From Lysobacter enzymogenes (GTDB taxonomy: Bacteria > Pseudomonadota > Gammaproteobacteria > Xanthomonadales > Xanthomonadaceae), in NCBI RefSeq assembly GCF_023617245.1, contig NZ_CP067396.1, positions 3,038,001-3,102,000 on the forward strand: a stretch of 64,000 bases of DNA, written 5' to 3'. How positions within the stretch are numbered: position 1 is the first letter of the stretch; each line of letters opens with the position of its first letter. The position numbers were made by a program, and so were the translations under genes. Under the pieces are notes generated by a model. The model did no database searches and had not been told where the DNA came from. It saw only the letters and a program-made list of their open reading frames with translations. Positions 25,880 through 34,723 of the stretch are shown piece after piece.

Positions 25880-27748
25880 TCAGGCCGCGCCTTCGGCGAC
25901 GAAGGCCTCGGTCTCGCCGACCTCGCCCTGGCGCAGGCCGCTCGCGCGCAGGTTGGCGTAGTCGGCCGACGTCTGCGCGAGCACCGCCTCCGAGCCCTGC
26001 GCGACCAGCCGCCCGTCCACCATCACCAACACTTCGTCGAAGTGCCGCAGCAGTTCCAGCCGGTGCACCGAAGCGATCAGGCAGGCGTCGGCGAACTCGG
26101 CGAACAGGTTGGCGTAGACCGCCGCCTCGGTGCGCGCATCCAGGTTCGCGGTGGGCTCGTCGAGCAACACCAGCGAGCTGCCGCGCGCGGCGAGGATGCC
26201 GCGCGCCAGGGCCACGCGCGCGCGCTGGCCGCCGGACCAATTCGAGGCCTGCTCGCCGATCGACACCTGCAAAGGATCGGCGTCGGCGGGCAGGAACTCC
26301 TTGACCGCCGCAAGTTCCAGGGCGCGGTGATAGTCGCCGGGATCGGGTTGGCCGTGCAGGGACTCGCACATCGCCAGGTTGTGTTCCAGCGAGGCTTCGA
26401 ACAGTTCGGCCTCCTGCGGGATCAGCGTGGTCGATCCGCGCAGGTAGCGCGCGGCGTCCACCGGCGCGCGGGTCGCCGCGGCGGGGTCGGCATCGTCGGC
26501 GGCATGCAGTTCGATGCGTTCGGCCACGTACAGTCCGGCCAGCGCCCGCATCAGCGTGCTCTTGCCCGAGCCGCTGCCGCCGATCAAGGCATAGCGCTTG
26601 CCGCGCTGCAGGGTCAGGCGGACATGGTCCAGGGTCGGTCCGGCCTCGCGCCCGGCCGCATGGCGGAACACCAGGTTGCGGATCTCGCACTGCCGCCAGC
26701 TGCGCGTTTGCACCGGTTCGCTCAGGCTCGCATCGACCGGGTGGTCGCGAATGACGTCGGCGCTCTGGTAGTTGGCGTACTGGGTGGCGAAGGTCTGGAA
26801 GTTCGAGGCCACCGCCGACACCACCGCGCCGGACTGCAGCGCGTATTCCCATACCATGTAGACGTTGCCGAACATCAGCTTCTGCCCGTCGCCGGCCGCG
26901 CGCAGCACCAGCCACGCGTACAGCCCGACCAGGCAGCAGCTGAGCAGGCGGCTGGCGACGTCGACCGCGCACCACTTGATCTCGATGATGACGATCATCC
27001 GCCGCAACGGTTCGAACACTTTCTCGACCAACTGCCGCAGCGAGCGGATGAAGGGCCGCGCCTGACGCAGCGCCAGCACGCTGGTCGCGTTGCCCAGCGC
27101 ATCGGCGAGCACCGCGGTGTAGCGGCGTTCGGCGTCGTTGGTCTGGATCGCCAGGCGCACGATCGCGCGGTCGAAGCCGACCACCGCGCCGCAGATCGCC
27201 AGCAGCCCGAGCGCGGCGGTGGCGCCGACCATGGGATGGATCGCGATCAACGCGCCGATGGGCCCGATCAGCCGCACCACGCTGCGCAAATAGATGAACT
27301 GGTTCTCGGCGAAGGTGCCCAGCGACGAACTGCTCTGGTGCACGCGGTGGGCGCTGGCGACGGAGTGGTTGCCGTCGTGCCAGGACAGCGGGAACGCCAG
27401 CAGGCGCTGGGTCAGCGCGGTGGCGACGCGCTCGCGCACGCTCAGGGCGACGTTGCGTTCGAGGATCCGGCCCGGGCCGTGGATCAACCAACTGACCAGA
27501 GTCGCGCCGAGCACCGCCGCCAGCCACAGCGCCGCTTCGCCGGCGCCGTCGTTGCCGCGCGCCTGCAAACTGTTCAGGGCCCGGCCGACCAGGTAAGGCA
27601 CCGCCAGCAGCACCACCTGCGCGCCGATCAGCAGCGCCATCGAACCCAGCAACGCGACGCGGTGGCCTTGCGCCTGATGCCACAGCTCCCGGTACAACTG
27701 CAGCACCGGAGCGCGATGGCGGCCCGGCTTCGCGTCGTCACTGTCCAT
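25880..27748 (-). CDS. type I ABC exporter, fused permease-ATPase (copy 1)
   Basis: A 622-residue half-transporter. The N-terminal membrane domain has about six helices (residues ~30-330). The C-terminal ATPase has Walker A GGSGSGKST near 390, the signature WSGGQ near 503, Walker B VLLDEP and the H-loop His in IASVHRL. It probably works as a homodimer exporting a peptide, lipid or small molecule. Almost the whole protein recurs at 55805-57676, with the clearest divergence in the insert before the LRGSTTLIPQEAELFE block and at the C-terminus. I chose the ATG at 27748, shared by both copies. A promoter island shared with copy 2 lies upstream. The substrate is unknown; no biosynthetic gene is directly attached to this copy. 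Confidence 0.88.
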   Translation of the reverse strand: MDSDDAKPGRHRAPVLQLYRELWHQAQGHRVALLGSMALLIGAQVVLLAVPYLVGRALNSLQARGNDGAGEAALWLAAVLGATLVSWLIHGPGRILERNVALSVRERVATALTQRLLAFPLSWHDGNHSVASAHRVHQSSSSLGTFAENQFIYLRSVVRLIGPIGALIAIHPMVGATAALGLLAICGAVVGFDRAIVRLAIQTNDAERRYTAVLADALGNATSVLALRQARPFIRSLRQLVEKVFEPLRRMIVIIEIKWCAVDVASRLLSCCLVGLYAWLVLRAAGDGQKLMFGNVYMVWEYALQSGAVVSAVASNFQTFATQYANYQSADVIRDHPVDASLSEPVQTRSWRQCEIRNLVFRHAAGREAGPTLDHVRLTLQRGKRYALIGGSGSGKSTLMRALAGLYVAERIELHAADDADPAAATRAPVDAARYLRGSTTLIPQEAELFEASLEHNLAMCESLHGQPDPGDYHRALELAAVKEFLPADADPLQVSIGEQASNWSGGQRARVALARGILAARGSSLVLLDEPTANLDARTEAAVYANLFAEFADACLIASVHRLELLRHFDEVLVMVDGRLVAQGSEAVLAQTSADYANLRASGLRQGEVGETEAFVAEGAA

Positions 27749-28161
27749 GCGATTCCGACAAGGGTGGCAGGCTACGGCAGGCCACTGTAAAGCACCGGTC
27801 GCGAAACACAATCCAGCCGCGGTCCCCGCCGCGCAAGCGTGCGCGCCCTCGCCCGGCCGCCGCTCGGCGCGGGCGAGACAGGCGGCGTCGCGGCCGGCCC
27901 GGCCGCCGTGCGGGCCATCCACGCCCGCCCCGCCCGGACCCGCGGCGTGGACAGCCCGGGTCCGGGAACGTAGCCTGGATGCACGGCGCTGCCGGGTCGA
28001 TCGTTCGACGCGAATCCAGGCGCCGGGGGGCATCTGTCGGGGAAACGCAGTAGGTCCGCACGCCGCGCCGGTTTCGCTGCGCGGCTCCGCTGCGCGCGCC
28101 CCGCGGACCCGTCGTTGTCCCGCCATCGCAGCATCGCGCGTTCACTACGGAGCTCAACCGG
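27749..28161. other. divergent intergenic region
   Basis: A 413-bp gap between the ABC exporter (leftward) and the nucleotidyltransferase (rightward). Its left part holds the promoter element shared with the second ABC copy. The rest shows no frame with a ribosome site and no recognisable operator. Confidence 0.5.
27784..27815 (-). promoter_or_regulatory. ABC exporter promoter, copy 1 of a conserved island
   Basis: On the minus strand TTGTGT (27811-27806) and TACAGT (27789-27784) are separated by 16 bp, a plausible sigma-70 pair. The 30 bases 27786-27815 match 57769-57798 at 28 positions, while the sequence between this block and the ATG differs in length and content between copies. That pattern suggests a conserved promoter or operator. 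Confidence 0.6.
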
Positions 28162-28205
28162 ATGATGGAAAACCAGATGATGGAAAACCGGACGATGGAA
28201 CACGA
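28161..28205. repeat. three 15-bp tandem repeats at the start of the nucleotidyltransferase gene
   Basis: GATGATGGAAAACCA, GATGATGGAAAACCG and a third, more diverged unit follow in register. They are followed by two copies of ACTTCCCAACGGCAG spaced 18 bp (28206-28239). They supply four consecutive candidate ATG starts and encode a repeated MEN motif. Confidence 0.75.
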
Positions 28206-29043
28206 ACTTCCCAACGGCAGCGAACTTCCCAACGGCAGGCTGGACGACATCTTTTCCGGCCCGCAGGCCGTCGCCGCCGACGAACGCAGCGCCTTGTCCG
28301 CGCGGGTCGTCGAGTCGGTGCGCGAACGCTTCGGCGAACACCTGCAGCATCTGGTGCTGTACGGCTCCACCGGGCGCGGCGAAGACCGGCCGCACTCCGA
28401 CATCGACCTGTGGGGCATCGTCAGCGACGAGCTGTACGGCGCGCAGTTCCAGAAAGCGATCGAGTGGGTTTACGGCCCCGGCAAGATCCTGGTCATGCTG
28501 TTCTCGCGGACCATGGCCGAGGCGGTGGCGCGCGAGGTCGACGAAAGCTGGCCGATCACCCGGGCGAAGTTCCTGCATTCGCGCCTGGTGTGGGCCTCGC
28601 CCGGCAACGAGAACCTGCTCGCCGAGCTGCGCGCGATCGCCGCCAATCCGGACCCGGAACGGGCCGGGCGGGCGATGGCGGGCATCATCTCGGGCACCTT
28701 GTACGAACTGATGGGCAAGCTGCGCAACCGTTCGGCGCCGCACGCCATGATCGCGGGAACCTTCGCGATGCATCTCGCGCTGGTGACCGGACTCGGCGCG
28801 CGTTATGCCTACACCACCTTCGGCGCGGTGCTGCGGGAAGCCTTGAACCTGCCGGGCCCGGACGGCGCGCAGGAACTGTATGCGATGGTGCTCAGCGGCG
28901 AGCTGAGCGATATCGCCCGGGTGGAAGCGGTGGTGGAGCGCGCCTGGGCCGGATTGTCGTCGTGGCAGGCCGGTCCGGCGTTCACGGCCGCGCTGCAGCG
29001 GCGCGTGTCGCACACCTTCGGATCGCTCGAAGCGGTCGCGTAG
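28162..29043 (+). CDS. nucleotidyltransferase-domain protein
   Basis: A 293-residue protein of the antibiotic-type nucleotidyltransferase superfamily. The catalytic signature is clear near residues 68-83: YGSTGRGEDRPHSDIDLW, the GS(x)nDxD pattern that binds metal and NTP. The C-terminal half is helical, like the substrate-binding domain of kanamycin nucleotidyltransferase-type enzymes. The target may be an aminoglycoside, another small molecule or a protein; nothing local decides this. The start is ambiguous because the first 26 residues are built from 15- and 18-bp repeats with several Met codons; the repeats look like an expandable tail outside the fold. Confidence 0.75.
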   Translation: MMENQMMENRTMEHELPNGSELPNGRLDDIFSGPQAVAADERSALSARVVESVRERFGEHLQHLVLYGSTGRGEDRPHSDIDLWGIVSDELYGAQFQKAIEWVYGPGKILVMLFSRTMAEAVAREVDESWPITRAKFLHSRLVWASPGNENLLAELRAIAANPDPERAGRAMAGIISGTLYELMGKLRNRSAPHAMIAGTFAMHLALVTGLGARYAYTTFGAVLREALNLPGPDGAQELYAMVLSGELSDIARVEAVVERAWAGLSSWQAGPAFTAALQRRVSHTFGSLEAVA

Positions 29044-29098
29044 GACTTCCGCGCAGGGCGAGCGCCATCGCCTCGCCGACGATGGCGCGCCCACCGAT

Positions 29099-30985
29099 TC
29101 AGCGCGCCTCTTCGCCCGACATCGCCATCACCGCGTACAGCATCCAGGTCGTGTGCGGAATCCATTGCTCGACCCAGCGCCACTGCTCCGAATCCGGGCC
29201 GGGCGCGAACGCGATGCCGGCGCCGGTGTCGCTGCCGACCGCGCCGGTGATGCCGTTGGAGATGCCGCCGACGAACATCTCGCCGGCGCTTTCAAGCACG
29301 GTGGGCGGGTTGCTGCGGCCGAAACCGTAGAGCATGCAGATGCCGTAGGGATTGCGGCCCAGGGTCCAGTCGAGCTGGCTCTGCGCATAGCCGGCGCGAT
29401 CGGCGCTGAGGCCGTAGCCGGCCGCGCCGTGCTCGGCGAGCGCGCGGCCGCCGACCGCCATCGCCGCGCTCAGCGAGGCCAGGCGCGCGCTCTCGCCCTG
29501 CCACCAATAGCCGGTTTCGTTGCGGTGCGGGATGAAGAAACCTTCCAGCACTTCGCCCGCGGCCTGGCCGTCTTGCGCCAGCTGGAAGCGCTGGCGGGCA
29601 TAGCCGTAGGGATTGGCGACCGCATCGGTGATCGCCAGTTCGTGTTTGAGCGCCGCGCCGATGGCGTCCAGCGCGCGTTGGCGCCGCGCCTGTTCGGGCT
29701 CGATGCCGGCGTAGGCGGACAGGCTGATCACCGGCAGGCCGGCTTCGGCCGCGTGGTAGTACGGACGGCGGCCGCCGTCGCTGACGAAGCCGCCGTCGGC
29801 CTGCTGGCGCGCGATCAGGCTGGCGGCGCGGGCGCGCGCGTCGTCGAGATAGCGCGATTGGCCGGTGGCGTTGTGCAGTTCCACCAGCGCCATCAACGCG
29901 GTGTAGTCGTCGATGATGTTCTCTTTGCCGTCGGCGCCGTACTGCGGATTGAACCGGCGCAGGTGCGCGTAGGCGCGCTCGGCGTCGGCCAGGTACTGGG
30001 CGCCGTCGAATTCGCCGTGGCGGCCGCTCTGCTTCGCCAGCATCGAAGCGCGCGCAAGCGCGGCGATGGCCATGCCGCCGCCGGCGCGGAACGCCGAGCG
30101 ATACAGCGCGGTGTAGGTGCCGGCCGCGCCTTCGTAGCCGGTGACCATGCGCACCGCCCCCGGCGTGCCCCACTGGTCGAACACCGTGGTGTAGAAGTAG
30201 CCGTCCGCATCGAGGATGCGGTGCAGGTAGTCGGCGCCCCAGAACGCCTCGTCCTCGACCTGGGTCTGCAGGCCGTGCGCGGCGAACAGCGATTTGCGCG
30301 CGTGCGCGCCATAGGCCAGCACCCAGGCCGCCATCGAGGCCTGCTGCGGATTGAAATGGTTGGCGTACCCCAGGTGCGACAGGTACTTGCCCTTGTCGCC
30401 GCCGGCGTCCTGCCAACCGCCCCAGACGTTCACCCGGCGCGTGGTCTGGAAGATCGGCAGATCGCGGTCGGCGGGGGCGGTGTGGCGGCTGCGCTTGAAG
30501 TAGCCGAGCAGCTGCGCGCCGGCGGTGGCGAAGATCGCGTCGTCGCGCACCGGCACGATCGCCGAGCGCGCCTGCCGCTGGTCGATGCTGACCTCGACCT
30601 GATACCGCCCGACTTGCTGCGCATCGGAAAAATCGACGCTGAAATAGCGTTTGCCCGGCGCCCACGCGGTGAACGCGGGCAGCGGCTGCAGTTCGCCGCG
30701 CTTGATCGGCTTGCCGTCGCGCAACACGGTGTAGCGGCCGTGTCCGGCGTCGCCGGCGTATTCGACGATGGCCCGCTTCGGGCCCTGCCGCTCCAACGCG
30801 ACCTGGTTGATCTGCACCAGCAGCCGTTCGCTGGGCAGGCCGATCGACACCGTGGTCTTGGGCTTGGACTCCGCGCCGGCGGCGGCGGCCGGGTGCGGCG
30901 CGCCAGACAAGGCCAGCGTTAAGGCCAGCGCCAGCGCGGCCAATGCGCGCAGACCGGTAAGGGAGAAGTGCGGCGAAGCGGTCAT
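29099..30985 (-). CDS. GH9-like glycoside hydrolase with N-terminal Ig-like domain, secreted
   Basis: About 628 residues. A signal peptide (ALAALALALTLALSGAPHPAAAA) is followed by a CelD_N Ig-like domain (~35-130) and a GH9 catalytic domain. Typical GH9 features are the Asp pair in GGWQDAGGDKGKYLSH, WTLGRNPYGICMLYGFG near the end, and the likely acid Glu in WRWVEQWIPHTTWML. The WVEQWIPH form, rather than NEVAI, resembles GH9 exo-acting glucosaminidases or beta-glucosidases more than endocellulases, so an oligosaccharide substrate is likely. The ATG at 30985 was chosen; a GTG at 31012 is also possible. It is divergent from the ROK repressor and shares its candidate operator. Confidence 0.85.
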   Translation of the reverse strand: MTASPHFSLTGLRALAALALALTLALSGAPHPAAAAGAESKPKTTVSIGLPSERLLVQINQVALERQGPKRAIVEYAGDAGHGRYTVLRDGKPIKRGELQPLPAFTAWAPGKRYFSVDFSDAQQVGRYQVEVSIDQRQARSAIVPVRDDAIFATAGAQLLGYFKRSRHTAPADRDLPIFQTTRRVNVWGGWQDAGGDKGKYLSHLGYANHFNPQQASMAAWVLAYGAHARKSLFAAHGLQTQVEDEAFWGADYLHRILDADGYFYTTVFDQWGTPGAVRMVTGYEGAAGTYTALYRSAFRAGGGMAIAALARASMLAKQSGRHGEFDGAQYLADAERAYAHLRRFNPQYGADGKENIIDDYTALMALVELHNATGQSRYLDDARARAASLIARQQADGGFVSDGGRRPYYHAAEAGLPVISLSAYAGIEPEQARRQRALDAIGAALKHELAITDAVANPYGYARQRFQLAQDGQAAGEVLEGFFIPHRNETGYWWQGESARLASLSAAMAVGGRALAEHGAAGYGLSADRAGYAQSQLDWTLGRNPYGICMLYGFGRSNPPTVLESAGEMFVGGISNGITGAVGSDTGAGIAFAPGPDSEQWRWVEQWIPHTTWMLYAVMAMSGEEAR

Positions 30986-31050
30986 CGGCACGGTTCCGGA
31001 TAGACTGGGCACAGCGCAACTTAGCCATGCCGTCGTCTGTCGTCAATAAT

Positions 31051-31067
31051 ACTTCACATGGATGTAT
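31051..31067. promoter_or_regulatory. candidate ROK-repressor operator, site 1
   Basis: ACTTCACATGGATGTAT lies in an AT-rich patch between the divergent GH9 and ROK genes. It matches site 2 upstream of the kinase gene at 12 of 17 positions. Flanking AATAAT on both sides gives an imperfect inverted repeat. A Met codon at 31066 overlaps the site, which argues for a later repressor start. Confidence 0.5.
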
Positions 31068-31116
31068 GAATAATGCGGCAGCTTCCCTCCCCCTCGCTCA
31101 ACCGGTTTGCACGCCC

Positions 31117-32367
31117 ATGAACCTCGGCCGCGGCGCCACCCAGCAATCCAGCGCCCCCTACAACCGCCGCCTGGTGCTGGACTTCATCCGCCAGCACGGC
31201 GCGGCCTCGCGCAAGGACATCCATGAGAAGGTCTCGCTCAGCCCGCAGACGGTCGCCAACATCACCAACGAGCTGGAATCCATCGGCCTGATCGTCTCGC
31301 GCCGGCAGAAGGACCTGAAGACCCGCGGCCAGCCGCCGATCGCCTTCGAGATCAACCCCGACGCCGGCCAATCCATCGGCATCAGCCTGGAACCGGGCCG
31401 CGCCTCGGGCGCGCTGGTCAATCTGGTCGGCCGGATCGATGCGCGCTGCGAGGTCCAGTTGCAAGGCTGCGACCGGCCGCAGTTGCTGGCCGGCCTGCTG
31501 GAGCTGGTGGCGACGCTGCGCCGGCAGGCCAACGCGCGGCTGTGGGGCATCGGCGTGGCCCTGCCCGGCCCGCTCGGCGACACCGAGCTGAGCTTCGTCG
31601 GCCCGACCGCGCTGGAAGGCTGGAAGGACCTGTCCATCCTCGACCAGCTGCAGGAAGCCACCGGCCTGCCGCTGTTCCACAGCGTCGACAGCGTCGCCGG
31701 CGCGCTCGGCGAGACCTCGTACGGGGTCGCCCGGCACCTGGACACCTTCTTCTACCTGCACCTGAGCATGGGCCTGGGCGGCTCGCTGATCGTCGGCCGC
31801 AACCACTACCGCGGCGCCGACGGCAACGCCACCGAGATCGGCCACGTGCCGGTGGTCCCCGGCGGCACGCCGTGCTATTGCGGCAACCAGGGCTGCCTGG
31901 AGCGCTATCTGTCGCTGCATTCGCTGGCCGAGGCGCTGGGCCTGGACGACGCCCAGGTCCACACCCCGGAACTGCTCGCCCGCCTGGACCAGGCCTGCGA
32001 CCCGGCCCTGCAGCAATGGTGCGCGCAGGCCGCCCAGCGCCTGCGCGACGCCGTGTGCATGATCGAAAACCTGTTCGACCCGCAGACCATCGTGATCGGC
32101 GGATCGGCGCCGCAGGCGCTGGTGCAGCGCCTGGTCGAACTGGCCCAGCCGCTGCACCGCTCGGTGCGCGGCCGCCCCGACCCCGAGCTGCCGCGGGTGA
32201 TGATTTCCCAGCGCGAGGAAGACTGCTCGCTGCTGGGCGCGGCGGTGCTGCCGATCCACGAACTGCTGTCGCCGCGCCTGGAAGGCGTGCAGAAGGACGG
32301 CTTCGGGGAACTGCAGGCGGCCGAACTGCTCGGCCACCGTCCGGCCGCTGGCGGGCGTCGCATTTAA
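31117..32367 (+). CDS. ROK-family transcriptional repressor (NagC/Mlc/XylR type)
   Basis: About 416 residues. The N-terminal winged helix covers residues ~12-75 (YNRRLVLDFIRQHGAASRKD, LSPQTVANITNELESIGL), followed by a ROK sugar-binding domain with the zinc-binding signature CYCGNQGCLER and a DG-containing active loop (NATEIGHVPVVPGG). It should bind a sugar or sugar phosphate and release DNA. In-frame ATGs at 31027, 31066 and 31117 compete; I chose 31117 because 31066 lies within a predicted operator. It heads the run ROK, kinase, MFS transporter, TonB receptor and is divergent from the GH9 gene. Confidence 0.88.
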   Translation: MNLGRGATQQSSAPYNRRLVLDFIRQHGAASRKDIHEKVSLSPQTVANITNELESIGLIVSRRQKDLKTRGQPPIAFEINPDAGQSIGISLEPGRASGALVNLVGRIDARCEVQLQGCDRPQLLAGLLELVATLRRQANARLWGIGVALPGPLGDTELSFVGPTALEGWKDLSILDQLQEATGLPLFHSVDSVAGALGETSYGVARHLDTFFYLHLSMGLGGSLIVGRNHYRGADGNATEIGHVPVVPGGTPCYCGNQGCLERYLSLHSLAEALGLDDAQVHTPELLARLDQACDPALQQWCAQAAQRLRDAVCMIENLFDPQTIVIGGSAPQALVQRLVELAQPLHRSVRGRPDPELPRVMISQREEDCSLLGAAVLPIHELLSPRLEGVQKDGFGELQAAELLGHRPAAGGRRI

Positions 32368-32371
32368 TTAA

Positions 32372-32388
32372 ACTTCCACTGGATATTT
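32372..32388 (+). promoter_or_regulatory. candidate ROK-repressor operator, site 2, kinase promoter
   Basis: ACTTCCACTGGATATTT, in the AT-rich 62 bp between the ROK and kinase genes, resembles site 1. TTGACG (32392-32397) followed 17 bp later by TATAGT (32415-32420) is a good sigma-70 promoter, so the site just upstream could control the kinase-MFS-receptor run. Confidence 0.55.
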
Positions 32389-32429
32389 TTATTGACGAGG
32401 CGGAATCGGGGTGACTATAGTCGGCCCCC

Positions 32430-33428
32430 ATGACGGACGCTCCCGCTCGCTTCGATCCGCTCCCCGACCCGCCGCCGGCCTCGCCGGCGGACCCGCCGCG
32501 CTTCAACATCGTCGGCGACGTCAGCGTCGACCTGGTCCTGGGCACGCTGGACGGCTGGCCCAAGATCGGCACCGAACGGCTGCTGCCGCGCAGCGAACTG
32601 CGCGCCGGCGGCTCGGCCGCCAACTCCGCCCTCGCCGCGCGCCATCTCGGGCTCAGCCCGCACCTGATCGGCGCCATCGGCGACGACGACCTGGCCCAGT
32701 GGCTGCTGCTGCAACTGAGCGGCATCCGCGTCGACCTGCAGACCTGCAGCAGCGACACCACCATGTCGGTCGGGCTGCTGCACACCGGCGGCGAGCGCAC
32801 CTTCTTCACCAGTTGCGGCCACCTGCAGCACCTGGCGCCTGAGTTCGTGCTGCGCCACCTGCCGCCGGCCGCGCCCGGCAGCATCGCCCTGTTCACCGCG
32901 CCGTTCCTGCTGCCGGGCCTGCGCGAGCGCTTCGCCGCGTTGCTGGCCCAGGCCGCGGCGCGCGGCTACCAGATCGCGCTGGACACCGGCTGGCCGCCGG
33001 AAGGCTGGACCCCGCAGGTGCACCGCGAAGTCGCCGGCTGGCTCGCGCATTGCGACCACCTGCTGGTCAACGAGCTCGAAACGATGAGCATCGCCGGCGA
33101 CGACTCGCTCGAATCCGCCGTGCGCCGCGTCGCCGGCCTGCTCAAGCCCGGCGCGCACCTGATCGTCAAGCTCGGCGCCGCCGGCGCGCTCGGCCACGTC
33201 GACGGCCGCAGCACGCTGCACGCTACCCAAGCGGCCGCCGACGTCTTCGACACCGTCGGCGCCGGCGACAGCTTCAACACCGGTTACCTCGCGGCGCGCT
33301 TGAACCGGGCCGGCCTCAGCGACGCGCTCGCCGCCGGCTGCCGCACCGCGAGCGCGATCCTGCCGCGCTTTCCGCGCAAGCGCATCGCCGCCGGCGAACT
33401 CGCCCACTGCCTGCAGCCGCAGTCCTGA
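32430..33428 (+). CDS. PfkB-family carbohydrate kinase
   Basis: A 332-residue ribokinase-fold enzyme. PfkB motif 1 is seen in LRAGGSAANSALAARHLG (~residues 58-75) and motif 2, with the catalytic Asp, in DTVGAGDSFNTGYLAARL (~270-287). It would phosphorylate the sugar imported by the adjacent MFS transporter. A promoter with TTGACG and TATAGT lies just upstream, so it can be transcribed separately from the repressor. The sugar is not deducible; the first 25 residues are Pro-rich and unlike the family. Confidence 0.9.
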   Translation: MTDAPARFDPLPDPPPASPADPPRFNIVGDVSVDLVLGTLDGWPKIGTERLLPRSELRAGGSAANSALAARHLGLSPHLIGAIGDDDLAQWLLLQLSGIRVDLQTCSSDTTMSVGLLHTGGERTFFTSCGHLQHLAPEFVLRHLPPAAPGSIALFTAPFLLPGLRERFAALLAQAAARGYQIALDTGWPPEGWTPQVHREVAGWLAHCDHLLVNELETMSIAGDDSLESAVRRVAGLLKPGAHLIVKLGAAGALGHVDGRSTLHATQAAADVFDTVGAGDSFNTGYLAARLNRAGLSDALAAGCRTASAILPRFPRKRIAAGELAHCLQPQS

Positions 33429-33444
33429 CCCCGGAGGCACGATC

Positions 33445-34662
33445 GTGAAGCACCGGCCGTTGATCATCAGCTACCTCCTCCTGATCTGGTTCGCGATCTC
33501 CTTCATCACCAACCTGATCGGGCCGCTGATGCCCATCGCCATCGAGGACTTCAAGCTCAGCCTGACCATGGCCGGCTTCATGCCGTTCTCGTTCTTCCTC
33601 GCCTACGGTTTGATCTCGATTCCCGGCGGCGTGCTGATCGAAGCGCGCGGCACCCGCTTCACCCTGTTCGCCGCGTTCGCGCTGAATGTCGTCGGCGCGC
33701 TCGCCATCGCCCTGGTTCCCGGCTACGCCTCGGTGGTCGCCGGGCTGTTCGTGATCGGCCTGGGCATGGCGCTGCTGCAGGTGGTGATCAACCCGCTGAT
33801 GCGCACCGCCGGCGGCGAGCAGCACTTCGCCTTCTTCTCGGTGATGGCGCAGCTGGTGTTCGGCCTGGCCTCGTTCCTGAGCCCGCTGGCGTTCAAGTTC
33901 TACATGCAGCGCCCGGGCGTGGACGGACAGCCGCTGGCGTGGCTGACGTTCTACTGGTTCTTCAGCGCCGCGTTCGTGCTGCTGGCCGCGCTCAACTGGA
34001 AACTGCCGCTGCCGGCGGTCGCGCTCAAGGACGACGAGCGCGCCGGCAGCCGCGAGGCCTACCTGAGCCTGCTGCGCCGCCGCGACGTGCGCCTGTTCTT
34101 CCTCGCCATCGTCGCCTATGTCGGCACCGAGCAGTCGCTCGCCAATTGGATGTCGCAGTTCCTGCACAGCTACCACGGCTTTTCGGCCACGCAGGAAGGC
34201 GCCGTCGCGGTCAGCCGCTTCTGGGGGCTGATGTCGCTGGGCTGCCTGGTCGGCCTGGGTCTGCTGAAGCTGCTGGATTCCAAGCGGGTGCTGGCGATCT
34301 TCTCGACCCTGGCCATCGCCTGCCTCGCCCTCGCCCTCCTCGGCCCCGCGGCCGTTTCCCTGCTGGCGTTCCCCGCCGCGGGCTTTTTCTTGTCGGTGAT
34401 GTTCTCGGTGATCTTCTCGCTGGGATTGAACTCGGTCAGCCAGCACCACGGCGCGTTCTCGGGAATCCTGTGCAGCGGCATCCTCGGCGGCGCCATCGTG
34501 CCGCTGCTGATCGGCATCCTCGCCGACCGTTGGGGCCTGCGCGCAGGCCTGTCGCTGGTGTTCCTGCCCCTGCTCTACATCCTCAGCGTCGCCGCCTGGG
34601 CCAGGCCGCTGGTGCGCAACCAGACCGTGTACTCGGCCAAGAACACACCTGCCTCGCCCTGA
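33445..34662 (+). CDS. FucP-like sugar MFS transporter
   Basis: A 405-residue permease with about 12 membrane helices and the layout of the FHS/FucP sugar:proton symporter group (IGPLMPIAIEDFKLSLTMAG; GGVLIEARGTRFTLFAAFAL; QVVINPLMR). The start is GTG at 33445, fixed by a strong GGAGG at 33433-33437 seven bases upstream. It follows the kinase gene by 16 bp and precedes the TonB receptor, so it is the inner-membrane step of this sugar pathway. Confidence 0.9.
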   Translation: MKHRPLIISYLLLIWFAISFITNLIGPLMPIAIEDFKLSLTMAGFMPFSFFLAYGLISIPGGVLIEARGTRFTLFAAFALNVVGALAIALVPGYASVVAGLFVIGLGMALLQVVINPLMRTAGGEQHFAFFSVMAQLVFGLASFLSPLAFKFYMQRPGVDGQPLAWLTFYWFFSAAFVLLAALNWKLPLPAVALKDDERAGSREAYLSLLRRRDVRLFFLAIVAYVGTEQSLANWMSQFLHSYHGFSATQEGAVAVSRFWGLMSLGCLVGLGLLKLLDSKRVLAIFSTLAIACLALALLGPAAVSLLAFPAAGFFLSVMFSVIFSLGLNSVSQHHGAFSGILCSGILGGAIVPLLIGILADRWGLRAGLSLVFLPLLYILSVAAWARPLVRNQTVYSAKNTPASP

Positions 34663-34723
34663 CCCCCGACGCCAGCCATCGCGGGCCCGCCGGCCCGAGT
34701 CGCCGTACAACCAGGAGCCCACG

